Assembly: GCA_012064415.1 (NCBI GenBank)
Contig: SSNU01000018.1
Span: 184,083-248,082, forward strand
Length of the DNA stretch: 64,000 nucleotides
Reading direction: 5' to 3'
Source of the DNA: Gyrodactylus bullatarudis
Lineage: Eukaryota > Platyhelminthes > Monogenea > Gyrodactylidea > Gyrodactylidae
Shown here: positions 1 to 8,708 of the stretch, piece after piece
How the letters are laid out: each line of letters begins with the position of its first letter
How positions within the stretch are numbered: the stretch's first letter is position 1
Notes under the pieces: model-generated
The model's database searches: none
The model's input: the letters and a program-made list of their open reading frames with translations, nothing else
Told to the model about the DNA's origin: nothing
Translations under genes and position numbers: made by a program

Positions 1-126
1 AACTTTTTTGAATCAAAAAAAATCAATTTCTGGAATGAGGGAATACTGGATTTGCCAAGACATTTGTTGGCCTGTAAGAATTGTGTCGGTGATTATGTTG
101 AAGAAAAAGATTTACTACTAGTATAA
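1..126 (+). CDS. C-terminal end of an unrecognised gene (partial)
   Basis: An open frame runs from the window edge to a TAA at 124-126 (41 residues). It reads like real coding sequence: mixed composition, a CKNC pair, and an acidic tail ending EEKDLLLV. I do not recognise the family. It is oriented toward the SEC6 5' exons, so the two genes would converge or overlap unless this frame lies in a SEC6 intron. The opposite strand over 1-78 is also open after a possible acceptor, so the strand choice is uncertain. Confidence 0.3.
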   Translation, partial: NFFESKKINFWNEGILDLPRHLLACKNCVGDYVEEKDLLLV

Positions 127-385
127 TTAATAATTTGAATATCAGAAACTTATCCTATTATCAAAAACTAATCTTGCACGAGAAAATTGTAAATAAAATT
201 GATTTACTACTCGTAGTTTACTTTTCAATTCTTTTCACACGTATTATGCCTCAAGCATCACGCTGAAAAATTCATGATTTTGGTATATAAACCCTTATAA
301 TTAAGCCCAAAAGACCCTATTATTAAAAACCAGACGAAAATTTTGATTCGTTGATAATTCTATGAAATATATTTTAAAAACTTAC

Positions 386-852
386 ATTTTATGAGCTCCA
401 AGGACATCCTCTTTTTCTATACAGACATTGGCATTACGCAGAGCTTCATCAACCTTGATTAGGTAATTCATATTTTCTTTAGCTGTCAATAGTTGATTAT
501 ATTTGGTTGTCAGATTTCTCAGTTCGCTTAAGGACGAAGGGAGAGCGCTGATTTTTTTGATGGAGTATTCCATATCAGAATATCTTTTATCACAGTTTTT
601 AGCTTCAGAATTAGCAGCAGCAAGCTTATGTAACCCAGACTGAGCTTCGTCCAATTGCCTATGCACAGCCATTCTGAGTTGAGCTTCAGTAGCTGACTTC
701 TGATTCATATGTTTGGCTCTAATACTTTCGATTTTATCCAATTGATCAGGATTCTTTCGAATAAATTAATTCCTAACTACCTTAAATATTTCGATTATTT
801 GCTTCTTTGCTGTTTCACGAGCAATCTTTTCTAGATCCTCTATCGATGTCAT
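386..852 (-). CDS. EXOC3: Exocyst subunit SEC6/EXOC3, N-terminal exons
   Basis: SEC6 is a subunit of the exocyst, the complex that tethers secretory vesicles to the plasma membrane. Exon 1 (852-781) starts with MTSIEDLEKIARETAKKQ. A 27-nt intron (780-754, GTAGTT...GAAAG) contains an in-frame stop, so it must be removed. Exon 2 (753-386) begins NPDQLDKIESIRAKH and follows the EXOC3 N-terminus closely: the PDQLDK motif, a helical 'SATEAQLRMAVHRQLDEAQ' segment, then 'ENMNYLIKVDEALR...GAHK'. Exon 2 ends at a GTAAGT donor. The next exon was not identified; a 26-nt intron or a longer one are both possible, and the remaining roughly 600 codons must lie left of the window or be missing. The short coiled-coil N-terminus matches the family. 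Identity is confident; the gene structure beyond exon 2 is not. Confidence 0.85.
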
Positions 853-1519
853 ATTAAATTCCGATTAAGAATATTTTTAAATGAAGAATTCTTTCGAGTT
901 TTGCTTATTAATTAATAATTAATAGTAGTAATTAGGTAATTTGGATTCGAATAAATTTCAAATATTCAATTAATGACAACAAATTTTTGAATATTTCAAT
1001 CTAGTTTTACCAAATTTAACTCGCACTTGTTCAATTTGAATTTCATCAGATGGAATTATTATCTTATATGTATAATGACAATTTATAACCATAGATCTAA
1101 TTGATAGATATACATATACTAGATTTTTATTTGAAATTATTCAATAAGCATATTGTAATTATATATCATTGATTATCTGGTACAAATGATAATAAATGAA
1201 CATTGTTGGCAATTTTTTTATCATCAAACTAAACCACAAAACTAAGAGAAGTTAATTTTAAATCTTTTGCGAATGAGGAGGAGTATATGGAGCAAAATAG
1301 AGTATCTTGCTGAAAACAGTTTGTAATGGCTATTTGGTCGAGCAGCATAGATAATTAATAATGCATTATAATTGATAATATCAGTGTGATCAGTGTATTA
1401 TTAAGAAAATTTTCATTAAATAAATGAGCAGAAAATTTGATAGATAAAGTTTTATTTGCTTTCGAAATGAGAAAATAAGTTTTAATTGAGCAAAATCAAA
1501 ATTATTAATTGCAATTCGT
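853..1519. other. AT-rich intergenic stretch
   Basis: This lies between the SEC6 start and the end of the EF-hand gene, both on the minus strand. I see only AT-rich sequence with TTAATTAATAATTAAT-type simple runs and no convincing open frame. It probably holds the SEC6 promoter and the 3' end of the EF-hand transcript. Confidence 0.5.
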
Positions 1520-1917
1520 TTAACTTATTTCACTAAAATGGCTTAAATCTGGCATTTCAATGTTCCTTTCAGTACTACTTATTTCTGTGTAGTCTAGTTC
1601 AGAGGCAATAAAACCTTTATCAACTGAATCATAATCCACTTCCACGATAATTTCTAAAAGCTGGAAGAATTCATCTCGTTTAAGCTTATTATCTCCATCT
1701 TTGTCAAACATTTGTATCAAATTCCAGATTTCTGCTCTTCTCAAAGGCTGTTGAATTTCATGGAAAAAATTTGATAGCTCATTTGCATTTAGAGATTCTG
1801 AATTATCCTCGTCGTGTCTGATGAAAATCTCCTCAATTAGTCTATTCAACCTGTAAAAGAACGAAGTTGATTCAAATTCCAGATAAGAAAATAGTTCACA
1901 TACTTTTCGAAAGCCAT
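1520..1917 (-). CDS. Small EF-hand calcium-binding protein
   Basis: A 114-residue calmodulin-like protein. The start ATG at 1917 gives MAFEK; a 53-nt intron (1903-1851, GTATGTG...TTTTACAG) joins it to LNRLIEEIFIRHDEDNS. This start is preferred over the overlapping ATG at 1921 because only it keeps frame across the splice. Two EF-hand loops are visible: DEDNSESLNANE (roughly residues 17-28) and DKDGDNKLKRDE (about 56-67). The second has the ideal D-x-D-G-D/N-x-K-x-x-x-x-E pattern and should bind calcium; the first has S where Gly is usual. The tail is acidic. It is divergent from another EF-hand-like gene beginning at 2203, with 286 bp between the starts, so the two may share a promoter region. 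No specific family name can be given. Confidence 0.7.
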
Positions 1918-2202
1918 ACATTAAAATGACATAATGATAAGAATCACGCTAAGTACCGTATCTAGCGAATATATAATCTCAACCGAAATATACTAATGTA
2001 TTGAATATCGACTGATATTAGTTATTTTCATATATACTACGGCTTTAATCATATTATTCTAGACTTATTTTCTCTTATACAGTTATAAACTTTATAAAGA
2101 AAATTTCTATTTATAACAGATATAAGTTAATAACAGGTATTATTATTTTTCTCTCAACTATTATGAATCGATTGATTAGGTAAATAAAAATCTTTTGAAC
2201 AA

Positions 2203-2554
2203 ATGGCTTACAAGAAAAAGTTTATAAAAGAAGATTTCAAGTAAATATGGAAAACTTTTCAGTTGTACAAGCATGTCGATAAAGTGAGTCCATATTGCTT
2301 ATTATCTTTCAAGCGTAAAAGAAGAATTTGAGAAGCTTATTAACAGGATAGAACCAAGTGGAGAGAATGAAAGTTATCAATTTGAAGTGATTTTCAAGTA
2401 CATGCTAGACGAGACAATGGTTGAGGATAATGACGAAGAAAGAATGCGAGAAATGTTTGGGAAATATTCTAAGAATGATTATATTAATAGAGATGGTATC
2501 ATGAGTCTATTGGAAGATTATGCAGCAATTTTTGAATTCAATATGGACGAATAA
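2203..2554 (+). CDS. Small acidic EF-hand-like protein
   Basis: Three exons: 2203-2240, 2263-2283 and 2314-2554, joined by introns of 22 nt (GTAAATATGG...TTTTCAG) and 30 nt (GTGAGT...TTTCAAG). The spliced frame gives about 99 residues ending NMDE. The start could instead be the ATG at 2273. The C-terminal part (MFGKYSKNDYINRDGIMSLL) has the helix-loop-helix spacing of an EF-hand, but the loop lacks several liganding residues, so calcium binding is doubtful. The charged helical middle (FEKLINRIEP...YMLDETMVEDNDEERM) fits a degenerate first hand. Its position head-to-head with the 1.5-1.9 kb EF-hand gene suggests an ancient duplicate pair (inference). Confidence 0.5.
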
Positions 2555-2635
2555 TTTTCTTTCAACGATCAATGAGCATACAAAATTTTGGACACTAATT
2601 AGAATAGAATTATTGAATAAAAGTTTACTTTAAAT

Positions 2636-2912
2636 TCATGCATTTGTAGCCTCACATGAGTCAATCCAGTCATTGTAAATATCGATAGGAAGGGTAAGAT
2701 TGTTTACCACTGTTCCATAACTCACATCACATTCTTTGCATATGATAAATCCTTTGTGAACATTGTGATCTCTAAAATTACTTAGTAAATGATTACATGG
2801 AAACAGAACATGAGTTATTTCTACAACAAAATGGACAGTCGAATTCCTGTTGTGGAGGCACAATAACTTTTGGTTTAGGAGGTGGTTTATTAGTACTCTT
2901 GCCTTTAGCCAT
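2636..2912 (-). CDS. ELOF1: Transcription elongation factor 1 homolog (ELOF1)
   Basis: ELOF1 binds elongating RNA polymerase II in the nucleus and supports chromatin transcription and transcription-coupled repair. Exon 1 (2912-2797) begins MAKGKSTNKPPPKPK, the basic tail typical of the family. A 25-nt intron (2796-2772, GTAATCATT...AATTTTAG) follows, then exon 2 (2771-2636). The spliced protein is 83 residues, the usual family length. Zinc-ribbon cysteines are present as CPFC near residue 25 and CKEC near residue 49, and the C-terminal signature 'LPIDIYNDWIDSCEA' is clear. The start is only 126 bp from the start of the divergent gene at 3039, so they share a short promoter. Its stop is 81 bp from the stop of the convergent EF-hand-like gene. 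Confidence 0.93.
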
Positions 2913-3038
2913 ATTTTTTTGAAAAAATCTTAATTGAGATTAGGATTTACTTCAAACAAATTTTTCCAAAGAACACTTTTTGAGATTAAATGAAGTTTGG
3001 GCACAAAATCAATTTGAAATTTTTTGAGAAATTTTCAA

Positions 3039-6000
3039 ATGCTCTCAGCTAGACCTAAGGTGTACATAATTGTTGATTATAATGGAAGAGCGCCAAATAA
3101 AATTAATGAAATAAGTGAAAGAGCAGCTCATCTCTATGCTGTTAATAGTAAATTTGGAGTTGAAATCTTGTGTGCTGGAAAGAGCATCGATTTCTTTAAT
3201 GAAGCCTACAACAAAGATTCAAAATACTTGCAGTACTGTATTGCTCAATGGTTGATATCTCTCTGCCATTATGACAAAAAACAACACGTCATAGATGCTG
3301 TACATGTTGGAAATTGTCCGAAATGGGTCCGTGAAATCCATATCATAACATCTGGTTCCTTTCTCAAAGATGTTCTCGAGGGAAATAATCCATGCAATTT
3401 TCCCGAAAATATTCCTATAAAGTTTTACAAGTTTCATGAAGATGAACAAGGAAATAGATACTTTACCAGATTTCTCGACAAATTCAATGATAAATTTGGT
3501 CTATCGGTTTATAACCTCGAATCTAAAGAATTGTAAGCTCTTATTTAAATTTTAGTTTGGTCAAAACTCGTATACATGATCAAGTCAAGTTGTATCTGAT
3601 TGGCATGAGTGATGATTCAACTGATGAAGAATATTTGGTATACTTTAAATCATTAGACGAAGCTGCTTCAACTTCCATAAACATCAAGACATCAAATTTA
3701 TGCGAAATAAATAGCTCTGAATCAGAAAAATCTAACTATTTCTTGGCTCCAATCTGTGCATTGGAAAAGAAATTTGATATTAACTCGGCAAACATGTCAG
3801 CCGAGCAACAAAGATTAGGAGACACTCTTGATTTGAAAGAGCATATTTTAATTTTGTGCAAAAACCACAAGGATTTTCAGTTCACTGAAAATGGAAGTAA
3901 ATTTTGAAATTAATTTTATTTCAGTTCTATTCTCGTTAAATATCGTTACGGATGATTTGGATAAGAGTTTGGCTCAAATAGAATATTTAGTATCAGAAAA
4001 AAATTGTCTCTACCTTCCAGAAGATAACTTGAGCTCCATAAGAGATCTCGGGGTTGACCGAAATTTCAACCACCAACAACTGAACAGCAGTAGTCAGGAT
4101 TTATCAAAAATCTTTAAATGTCAGCGTTGCCTGAGTAGTTGGCTCGAGACTAAATCAAAAATTGACCAAGTAATATGAATTATTTTAGCTTCATTACAGT
4201 TACGAGACAATCAATACTCCAAATCGAATGACGATCTGGCCAATTTTATGGATAGAAAATCTAAATCCAGCTCAAAAATCAGTCTAAACAGTGACAGTGA
4301 GCATTTGTATTATATAACTGTTATGTCGGATGTCCGAGCTAGTATTATCTTGGAAAAGGTCCATGATGAAAAACACGTGATATTCAGAAGGGAATAATAG
4401 TAATATATTTTAAACAAAAGGTTTTAATCTCTATGCTCTAAAACATCTTCTACGGTTTGTTTTAATATCGGTTTTAGGCACCGATATAACACTTCCCCCT
4501 CAGGGCTTCTTGAGACGTCTTACGTAGTCTCCTAGGTAGGCCGGCTCGTATTTAATTCTTTCTGACCTTCTGACCTCTTGAGGGGTAGAGGCACTCCGAG
4601 TTTCCGTTGGAATCTGAATGGCCTCATTGCTGGACGTGGTTTCCTCCCCCCGGTCGCTTACGTTTACCGGATCGCTGGGCATTGGGCATCGTAGTTGCAC
4701 ATCGCTAGAGTGGGCTGTTCGTCCACCCTGGTCTGTCCAGATGTTGCTTGAACTTTGGTAAGCGGTAGCCTCGACCGCTGGGCCTTTTTCCGGTTGGATA
4801 TATACTGGTTCCCACTTTCGCTCTTGAACGGCCATCTCTACCACATTCGGAACGTTTCGGGACAGGAACAACCTGGCCGGGACATGACCTTTGGCTGTCT
4901 CATTGAAATTCTTATCTCGCATGAAACTTATAAGATTGCTTTTCAGATCACGAGACTCCGCTATCCACATTTTCTCTAGATACCTTTTTAGGTCCTGGTT
5001 GGCTCCAGGCCATTTGACTGGTGATGTCCAGGAGGAGTGAAGATGGGCTGGATTCCCAGAGACTTGTAAAGCTTCAGTGTTTCTGCTGATTTAAAATTGG
5101 TGCCGTTGTCGGCCACCACACACTTCGGAGGACCGAAATAGGAGACAAATTCTGATAAAGCATTATCGTAGCAACTCGCCGAAAGTTTGGGCACTTCTTT
5201 CGCGTAAACATATCCTGAGTAAGCATCCACGGCTACTAATATTCTCCTCGAGTTCCAGGTGGCAATGTCCACGTGAACTCTTTCTAATGGCTCCTCGCAT
5301 TCAGGCCAAGCTAGCAGATCCTTAGAGTGTTGTTTCTTTGCCGTGGTGCAGCACACCGAGCAGCTTGCCACGAACTTGTCTATATCTTTGTCCATGCCTG
5401 GCCACCACAGTTTCCCTCTCATGCGTTGCTTCATCAATACCATACCTGGATGCCCGAGGTGGGCCTTATCAAGAAAAGACTGTCTCTCCTTGTGAGGAGG
5501 AACAAAACGCATACCTCTCATAAGATCATTGTCTGTAACTTTTAACTCATTGGCCACTGATTTGTACCTGGTGATTTCGGTAGGTACCCTTCTCGGCCAT
5601 CCTTTTTTGACGTAGGTCTTGACTTTCTCGATTACCGAGTCGGCTTCCGTGCTTATCACGGCTATTACCGGCTTTTGAACTGGTCCGACTCCGTCATTTG
5701 GCTCACCGCCCCCGAGGCGCGAAATTAGGTCAGGTAAGTGGTTGTCCACCCCTTTTACATGCTCTATACTGTAATCATACTGGGACAGTTTTAGCTTCCA
5801 CCTGCTGATCCTGTCCGTCGAGATTTTTGACTCGACACCAGGTTTCATAATAAATTCCAACGGTTTCATGTCCGTTCTGATGCGGAATGTCCGCCCGAAA
5901 AGATACCTGTGGAAATGTTCAACGGCTGATACCACACCCAGTGCTTCTCTCTCTAGATTTGAGTAGTTTTCTTCAGCGGGTTTTAATTTCTTTCCACCCA

Positions 6001-8383
6001 CTGCGATGATTTCCATCATTGACGCATCATGTGATAGCACGTAGCCCAACCCTTTTTGAGAGGCATCTGAGGTCACGAAAAGTGCTTTCCTAGTGTCGTA
6101 GTGCACTAGTGTTCCGTTGCTCATAGACTCGATTAGTCGTCTTAGATCACCTTCAAGTCTGGATGTCCAGTTCCATTCTACCCCTTTTCTGAGGAGATTG
6201 TACATAGGGCTTGTCACTATAGAGAAGGATGGGCAGAACTTCGCATAATGTCTGATTGAGGCTAACAGTACATTAAGATCTTTAGCTGACTGGGGAGATT
6301 GGATATTTCTGAACTTTTCAATTCGGGACTCGTCCGTTTTCAAACTTCCGTCTTCCCAAATGTACCCCAGGTAGTTTACCCTTTTTTGAGCAATTTGGGA
6401 TTTGCTGTCGTTTATCTTAAAGTTTTTTAATTTCCTCTTGACCAATTCCAAAGCCTTTTTATGCTCCTCGGGTGTCCGAGTTCCGATGATGATATCATCT
6501 TGGTACGCTGCAACCTTGTAACCTGATGCTTTAACTTCTGGGTCTCTGACCAGACACCTATCCATCACTTCCTGAAACATCTGCGGGGCGCAAGAGGTGC
6601 CGAATTGTAAGGTATGGTAGCCAAAATACCCCATGTGTGTAGATATGGTTGTGAATTTTTTGCTCTCGGGGGCGAGTTTCAGTTGCAGGTAAGCATCCGA
6701 GAGATCCAAGACTGAGTAAACCTTGCTATCGGCCAGCTCAAATAGTATCTCTTGCGCCGTCGGCATTGTGTAGCCGGATACGTCGACAATTTTGTTTAAA
6801 GTCAAACTGTAGTCTCCACAGATGCGCAGTGGACGACTTGACCCGTCCTTTTTAGGGACTGGGACTATAGGGGTTGCAACTAGGGGCTTGTCCACCTTGA
6901 AAATGATACCTTGGGATAATAGGTAATTCAACTCCTCCTCCACCATTTCCTTCATGCTAAATAGAAGTCTCCTAGCCGGATATACGAGGCCGGGGGGAAT
7001 ATTGCTCTTTAGTTTGAACTCCACTGTTATGCCGCTATCCTCAATGTGTACGCTACGGCAGAAAGCTGCAAACTTGAGGTCCTTGATGAGATCCAGCCCT
7101 GCGAGGGGCTCGTGGCGATCGTCCACGACAAATAACTCAGCTGGCGTGCTTCGTTTTCTTTCCGGAAACGGTAGCTTTGACAGCGCCATGGACACTCAGG
7201 GGCGAACTGTTGTACAGACAAAGAAAAGTTTCGTGGTTTTTGTTCACTTTATGCTTTAGATGCTTTGGTAGGAGTTTTGACGTAATAGTACTGATTTCCG
7301 CTCCTGATTCAATAATAAACTTAACGGGATGTCCCTCAACACTCAAAAACTTGCGAATGCATTTATAAGATGTAGGATAATGAAGTTCATCGAATTTAAG
7401 TGTCCGACTTATCTAAATCAACCGAGGGAGATCTCTGTCGCCTGCCATTTTCTTGGTCATTGATTATATTTCTCAACAGCCGGCACTGATCTTCAGCATG
7501 ATTGCCTCTCCTGCAAACCCTGCACCTTTTTGCGGTTTGCTTTGACTTTTCACTGTTCCTTCTTTTGAGGAAACACGTGTCAGCGGTGTGTCCGCGCTTG
7601 TTGCAGTAATTGCAAAATATATCAGACTTAGAATTGTGATACGAGGTGCTCGGATGTCCGATTCTTGCGACCACTGGAGTCTGCCTCGTTTTAATCAGCT
7701 CTCTGATGTTGGTAACGGCTGGCTCGTTAGCATTTAGGAGTAGGCTTTCAGCCTTTTTTCGATCATTCAGGCCGTTTAATATGACTGCCACTGTCATATT
7801 GTCTTTCGCTGATTCACACATATGTCTGGCCTTTCTAACGAACTCTTCTTCCGACAGATCGCCTTGTGTGAACCTCATTAAACTGGCTAACTCTCCGACA
7901 GGTCTTCTGGTATTTTTGTAATACTCCAGGATTGTTGTTTTAAGACTCTTATAGTCATTTGTAGACATTTTGTCAAATGCAATTTCTTCGAGTGTCCGGT
8001 AGCTCTCGGTGGTCAAAGCTGCACGGAATGTCACGGCTATTAAATCTGTTCGAGTGTTGTGAGCGAGGCATTCGTCCTCGAATTGTCTGAAGACTCTGGT
8101 AATTCCTTGCACGTCTTCGGGTAACGTAATCATCCTCGTCGCCATGTTATGTCGGATGTCCGAGCTAGTATTATCTTGGAAAAGGTCCATGATGAAAAAC
8201 ACGTGATATTCAGAAGGGAATAATAGTAATATATTTTAAACAAAAGGTTTTAATCTCTATGCTCTAAAACATCTTCTACGGTTTGTTTTAATATCGGTTT
8301 TAGGCACCGATATAACAATAACTATAAATATAACTATTTGTATTATATTTATTTATAGTAAAAATTATTTTGATAAAGTTTAA
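3039..8383 (+). CDS. Unrecognised protein, possible VWA-like N-terminal domain; last intron carries an LTR element
   Basis: Exons 3039-3532, 3556-3896, 3925-4169, 4200-4306 and probably 8359-8383 sum to 1212 nt (403 residues). Introns of 23, 28 and 30 nt are each required to keep frame; the TTG two codons before ATG 3039 is not needed. The N-terminal half (VYIIVDYNG..., then IDAVHVGN..VREIHIITSG) has the beta/alpha rhythm and 'hydrophobic-x-ITSG' strand of a von Willebrand A-like fold, as in Ku, Integrator or TFIIH subunits, but I cannot name the family. The C-terminal third is Ser/Asn-rich. The last intron (GTATTATATAAC...TTTATTTATAG, 48 nt before insertion) contains the complete antisense retrotransposon at 4319-8317. 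The uninterrupted reading through that site also stays open, so the insertion could be exonic instead. Confidence 0.6.
4319..4491 (-). repeat. 3' LTR of the Ty3/gypsy element
   Basis: 173 bp, bounded by TGTTAT/ATAACA inverted ends and identical by eye to the copy at 8145-8317. It directly follows the polypurine tract in element orientation. The target duplication ATAAC precedes it at 4314-4318. Confidence 0.97.
4492..4501 (-). promoter_or_regulatory. Polypurine tract of the retrotransposon
   Basis: Immediately before the 3' LTR the element strand reads GAGGGGGAAG, an all-purine run. This is the expected plus-strand DNA primer site. It overlaps the pol stop codon at 4500-4502. Confidence 0.85.
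4500..7412 (-). pseudogene. pol: Pol (protease-RT-RNase H-integrase) with frame breaks
   Basis: Domains in order. Protease lies in a frame open from about 7412; its active-site triad reads ESGA (FIIESGAEIS) where DSG/DTG is invariant. The frame changes around 7160-7200 into the long RT-IN frame. RT has LDLSDAYLQLKL, FGTSCAPQMFQ and YQDD catalytic motifs. RNase H has TSDAS...LEREAL...RTDMKPLEF. Integrase has an H2C2 zinc finger (HLGHPG...CSVCC) and two catalytic Asp (HVDIATW, VADNGTNF). The frame breaks at about 4988-5010, in the SNGLE region that should carry the third catalytic acid. The C-terminal integrase tail continues in another frame to 4500. I describe these breaks only and do not reconstruct the protein. 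Confidence 0.9.
7396..8190 (-). CDS. gag: Gag polyprotein of the Ty3/gypsy element
   Basis: Structural protein that packages the element's RNA into virus-like particles. From ATG 8190, inside the LTR, it is 264 residues; a second ATG at 8145 spans the LTR/primer-site junction (MATRM). The middle is helical capsid-like sequence. The C-terminal part has two CCHC zinc knuckles, CNYCNKRGHTADTC and CRVCRRGNHAEDQC, both with ideal C-x2-C-x4-H-x4-C spacing. The stop at 7396 overlaps the open protease frame, which is +1 relative to gag, so Pol would need a frameshift. The unusual point is that the frame is open through LTR and primer site, with no non-coding leader. Confidence 0.88.
   Translation of the reverse strand: MDLFQDNTSSDIRHNMATRMITLPEDVQGITRVFRQFEDECLAHNTRTDLIAVTFRAALTTESYRTLEEIAFDKMSTNDYKSLKTTILEYYKNTRRPVGELASLMRFTQGDLSEEEFVRKARHMCESAKDNMTVAVILNGLNDRKKAESLLLNANEPAVTNIRELIKTRQTPVVARIGHPSTSYHNSKSDIFCNYCNKRGHTADTCFLKRRNSEKSKQTAKRCRVCRRGNHAEDQCRLLRNIINDQENGRRQRSPSVDLDKSDT
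8131..8144 (-). promoter_or_regulatory. Primer-binding site for tRNA-Ser(GCU)
   Basis: In element orientation the 14 nt directly after the 5' LTR read TGGCGACGAGGATG. The plus-strand complement, CATCCTCGTCGCCA, matches the 3' end (with CCA) of animal tRNA-Ser(GCT) as I know it. Mag-clade elements are known to use serine tRNA primers. The site lies inside the open gag frame and encodes the residues after MATRM. Confidence 0.8.
8145..8317 (-). repeat. 5' LTR of the Ty3/gypsy element
   Basis: 173 bp, identical to the other LTR. It ends (element orientation) at 8145, immediately next to the primer-binding site. It contains the ATG at 8190 that opens the gag frame, plus an AT-rich TTTAAAATATATT stretch that could act as the promoter TATA region. 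The target duplication ATAAC follows at 8318-8322. Confidence 0.97.
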
Positions 8384-8458
8384 CAATACAATTATAATTC
8401 GTGAGGAGAAAATTAGTAATCCTAAATTGCATTTCTGCTTCATTAACTTGGAGAGAGA

Positions 8459-8708
8459 ACTAACCTAGAGATATTCCGTTCTAAGTGCTTAGTTAATACA
8501 TCCCACAGGAACATCTTATCTGGTAAAACACGCGTAAATGTATACTTGGATTATTTCTAAATGCTTTGTGAGTTTCTTTCGTACCAGTCTTGGTGGGATC
8601 CATTAGTAAGGTATAAAATTCAGCGACATGGACTAGTCCATTACCAAATAAGACGTTCCTGTGGGATGTATTACCTAAGGACCTAGAACGAAATATTTCT
8701 AGCTAACC
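8459..8708. repeat. Inverted-repeat element (MITE-like), ~68-bp arms
   Basis: The arm at 8459-8526 (CTAACCTAGAGATATTCCG... to ...CATCTTATCTGGTAA) and the reverse complement of 8641-8708 match at roughly 80 percent. The shared core AATACATCCCACAGGAAC is identical. A loop of about 114 bp has no ORF. No clear target duplication was found. It fits a short non-autonomous DNA transposon or foldback element just downstream of the gene that holds the LTR element. Confidence 0.7.

Larger units (their letters stand above)
4319..8317 (-). mobile_element. Complete Ty3/gypsy (Mag-like) LTR retrotransposon
   Basis: A 3999-bp element on the minus strand. Two 173-bp LTRs (4319-4491 and 8145-8317) are identical by eye and begin/end TGTTAT...ATAACA. 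They are flanked by a perfect 5-bp target duplication ATAAC (4314-4318 and 8318-8322). The order LTR, primer-binding site, gag (two CCHC knuckles), protease, reverse transcriptase, RNase H, integrase, polypurine tract, LTR is that of Ty3/gypsy elements. A serine-tRNA primer site points to the Mag clade. Identical LTRs imply a recent insertion. The coding region nevertheless has a frame change between gag and protease, another between protease and RT, a break inside integrase, and a protease with the catalytic Asp replaced. It is therefore probably non-autonomous, mobilised in trans, unless some breaks are sequence errors or programmed shifts. Confidence 0.97.
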
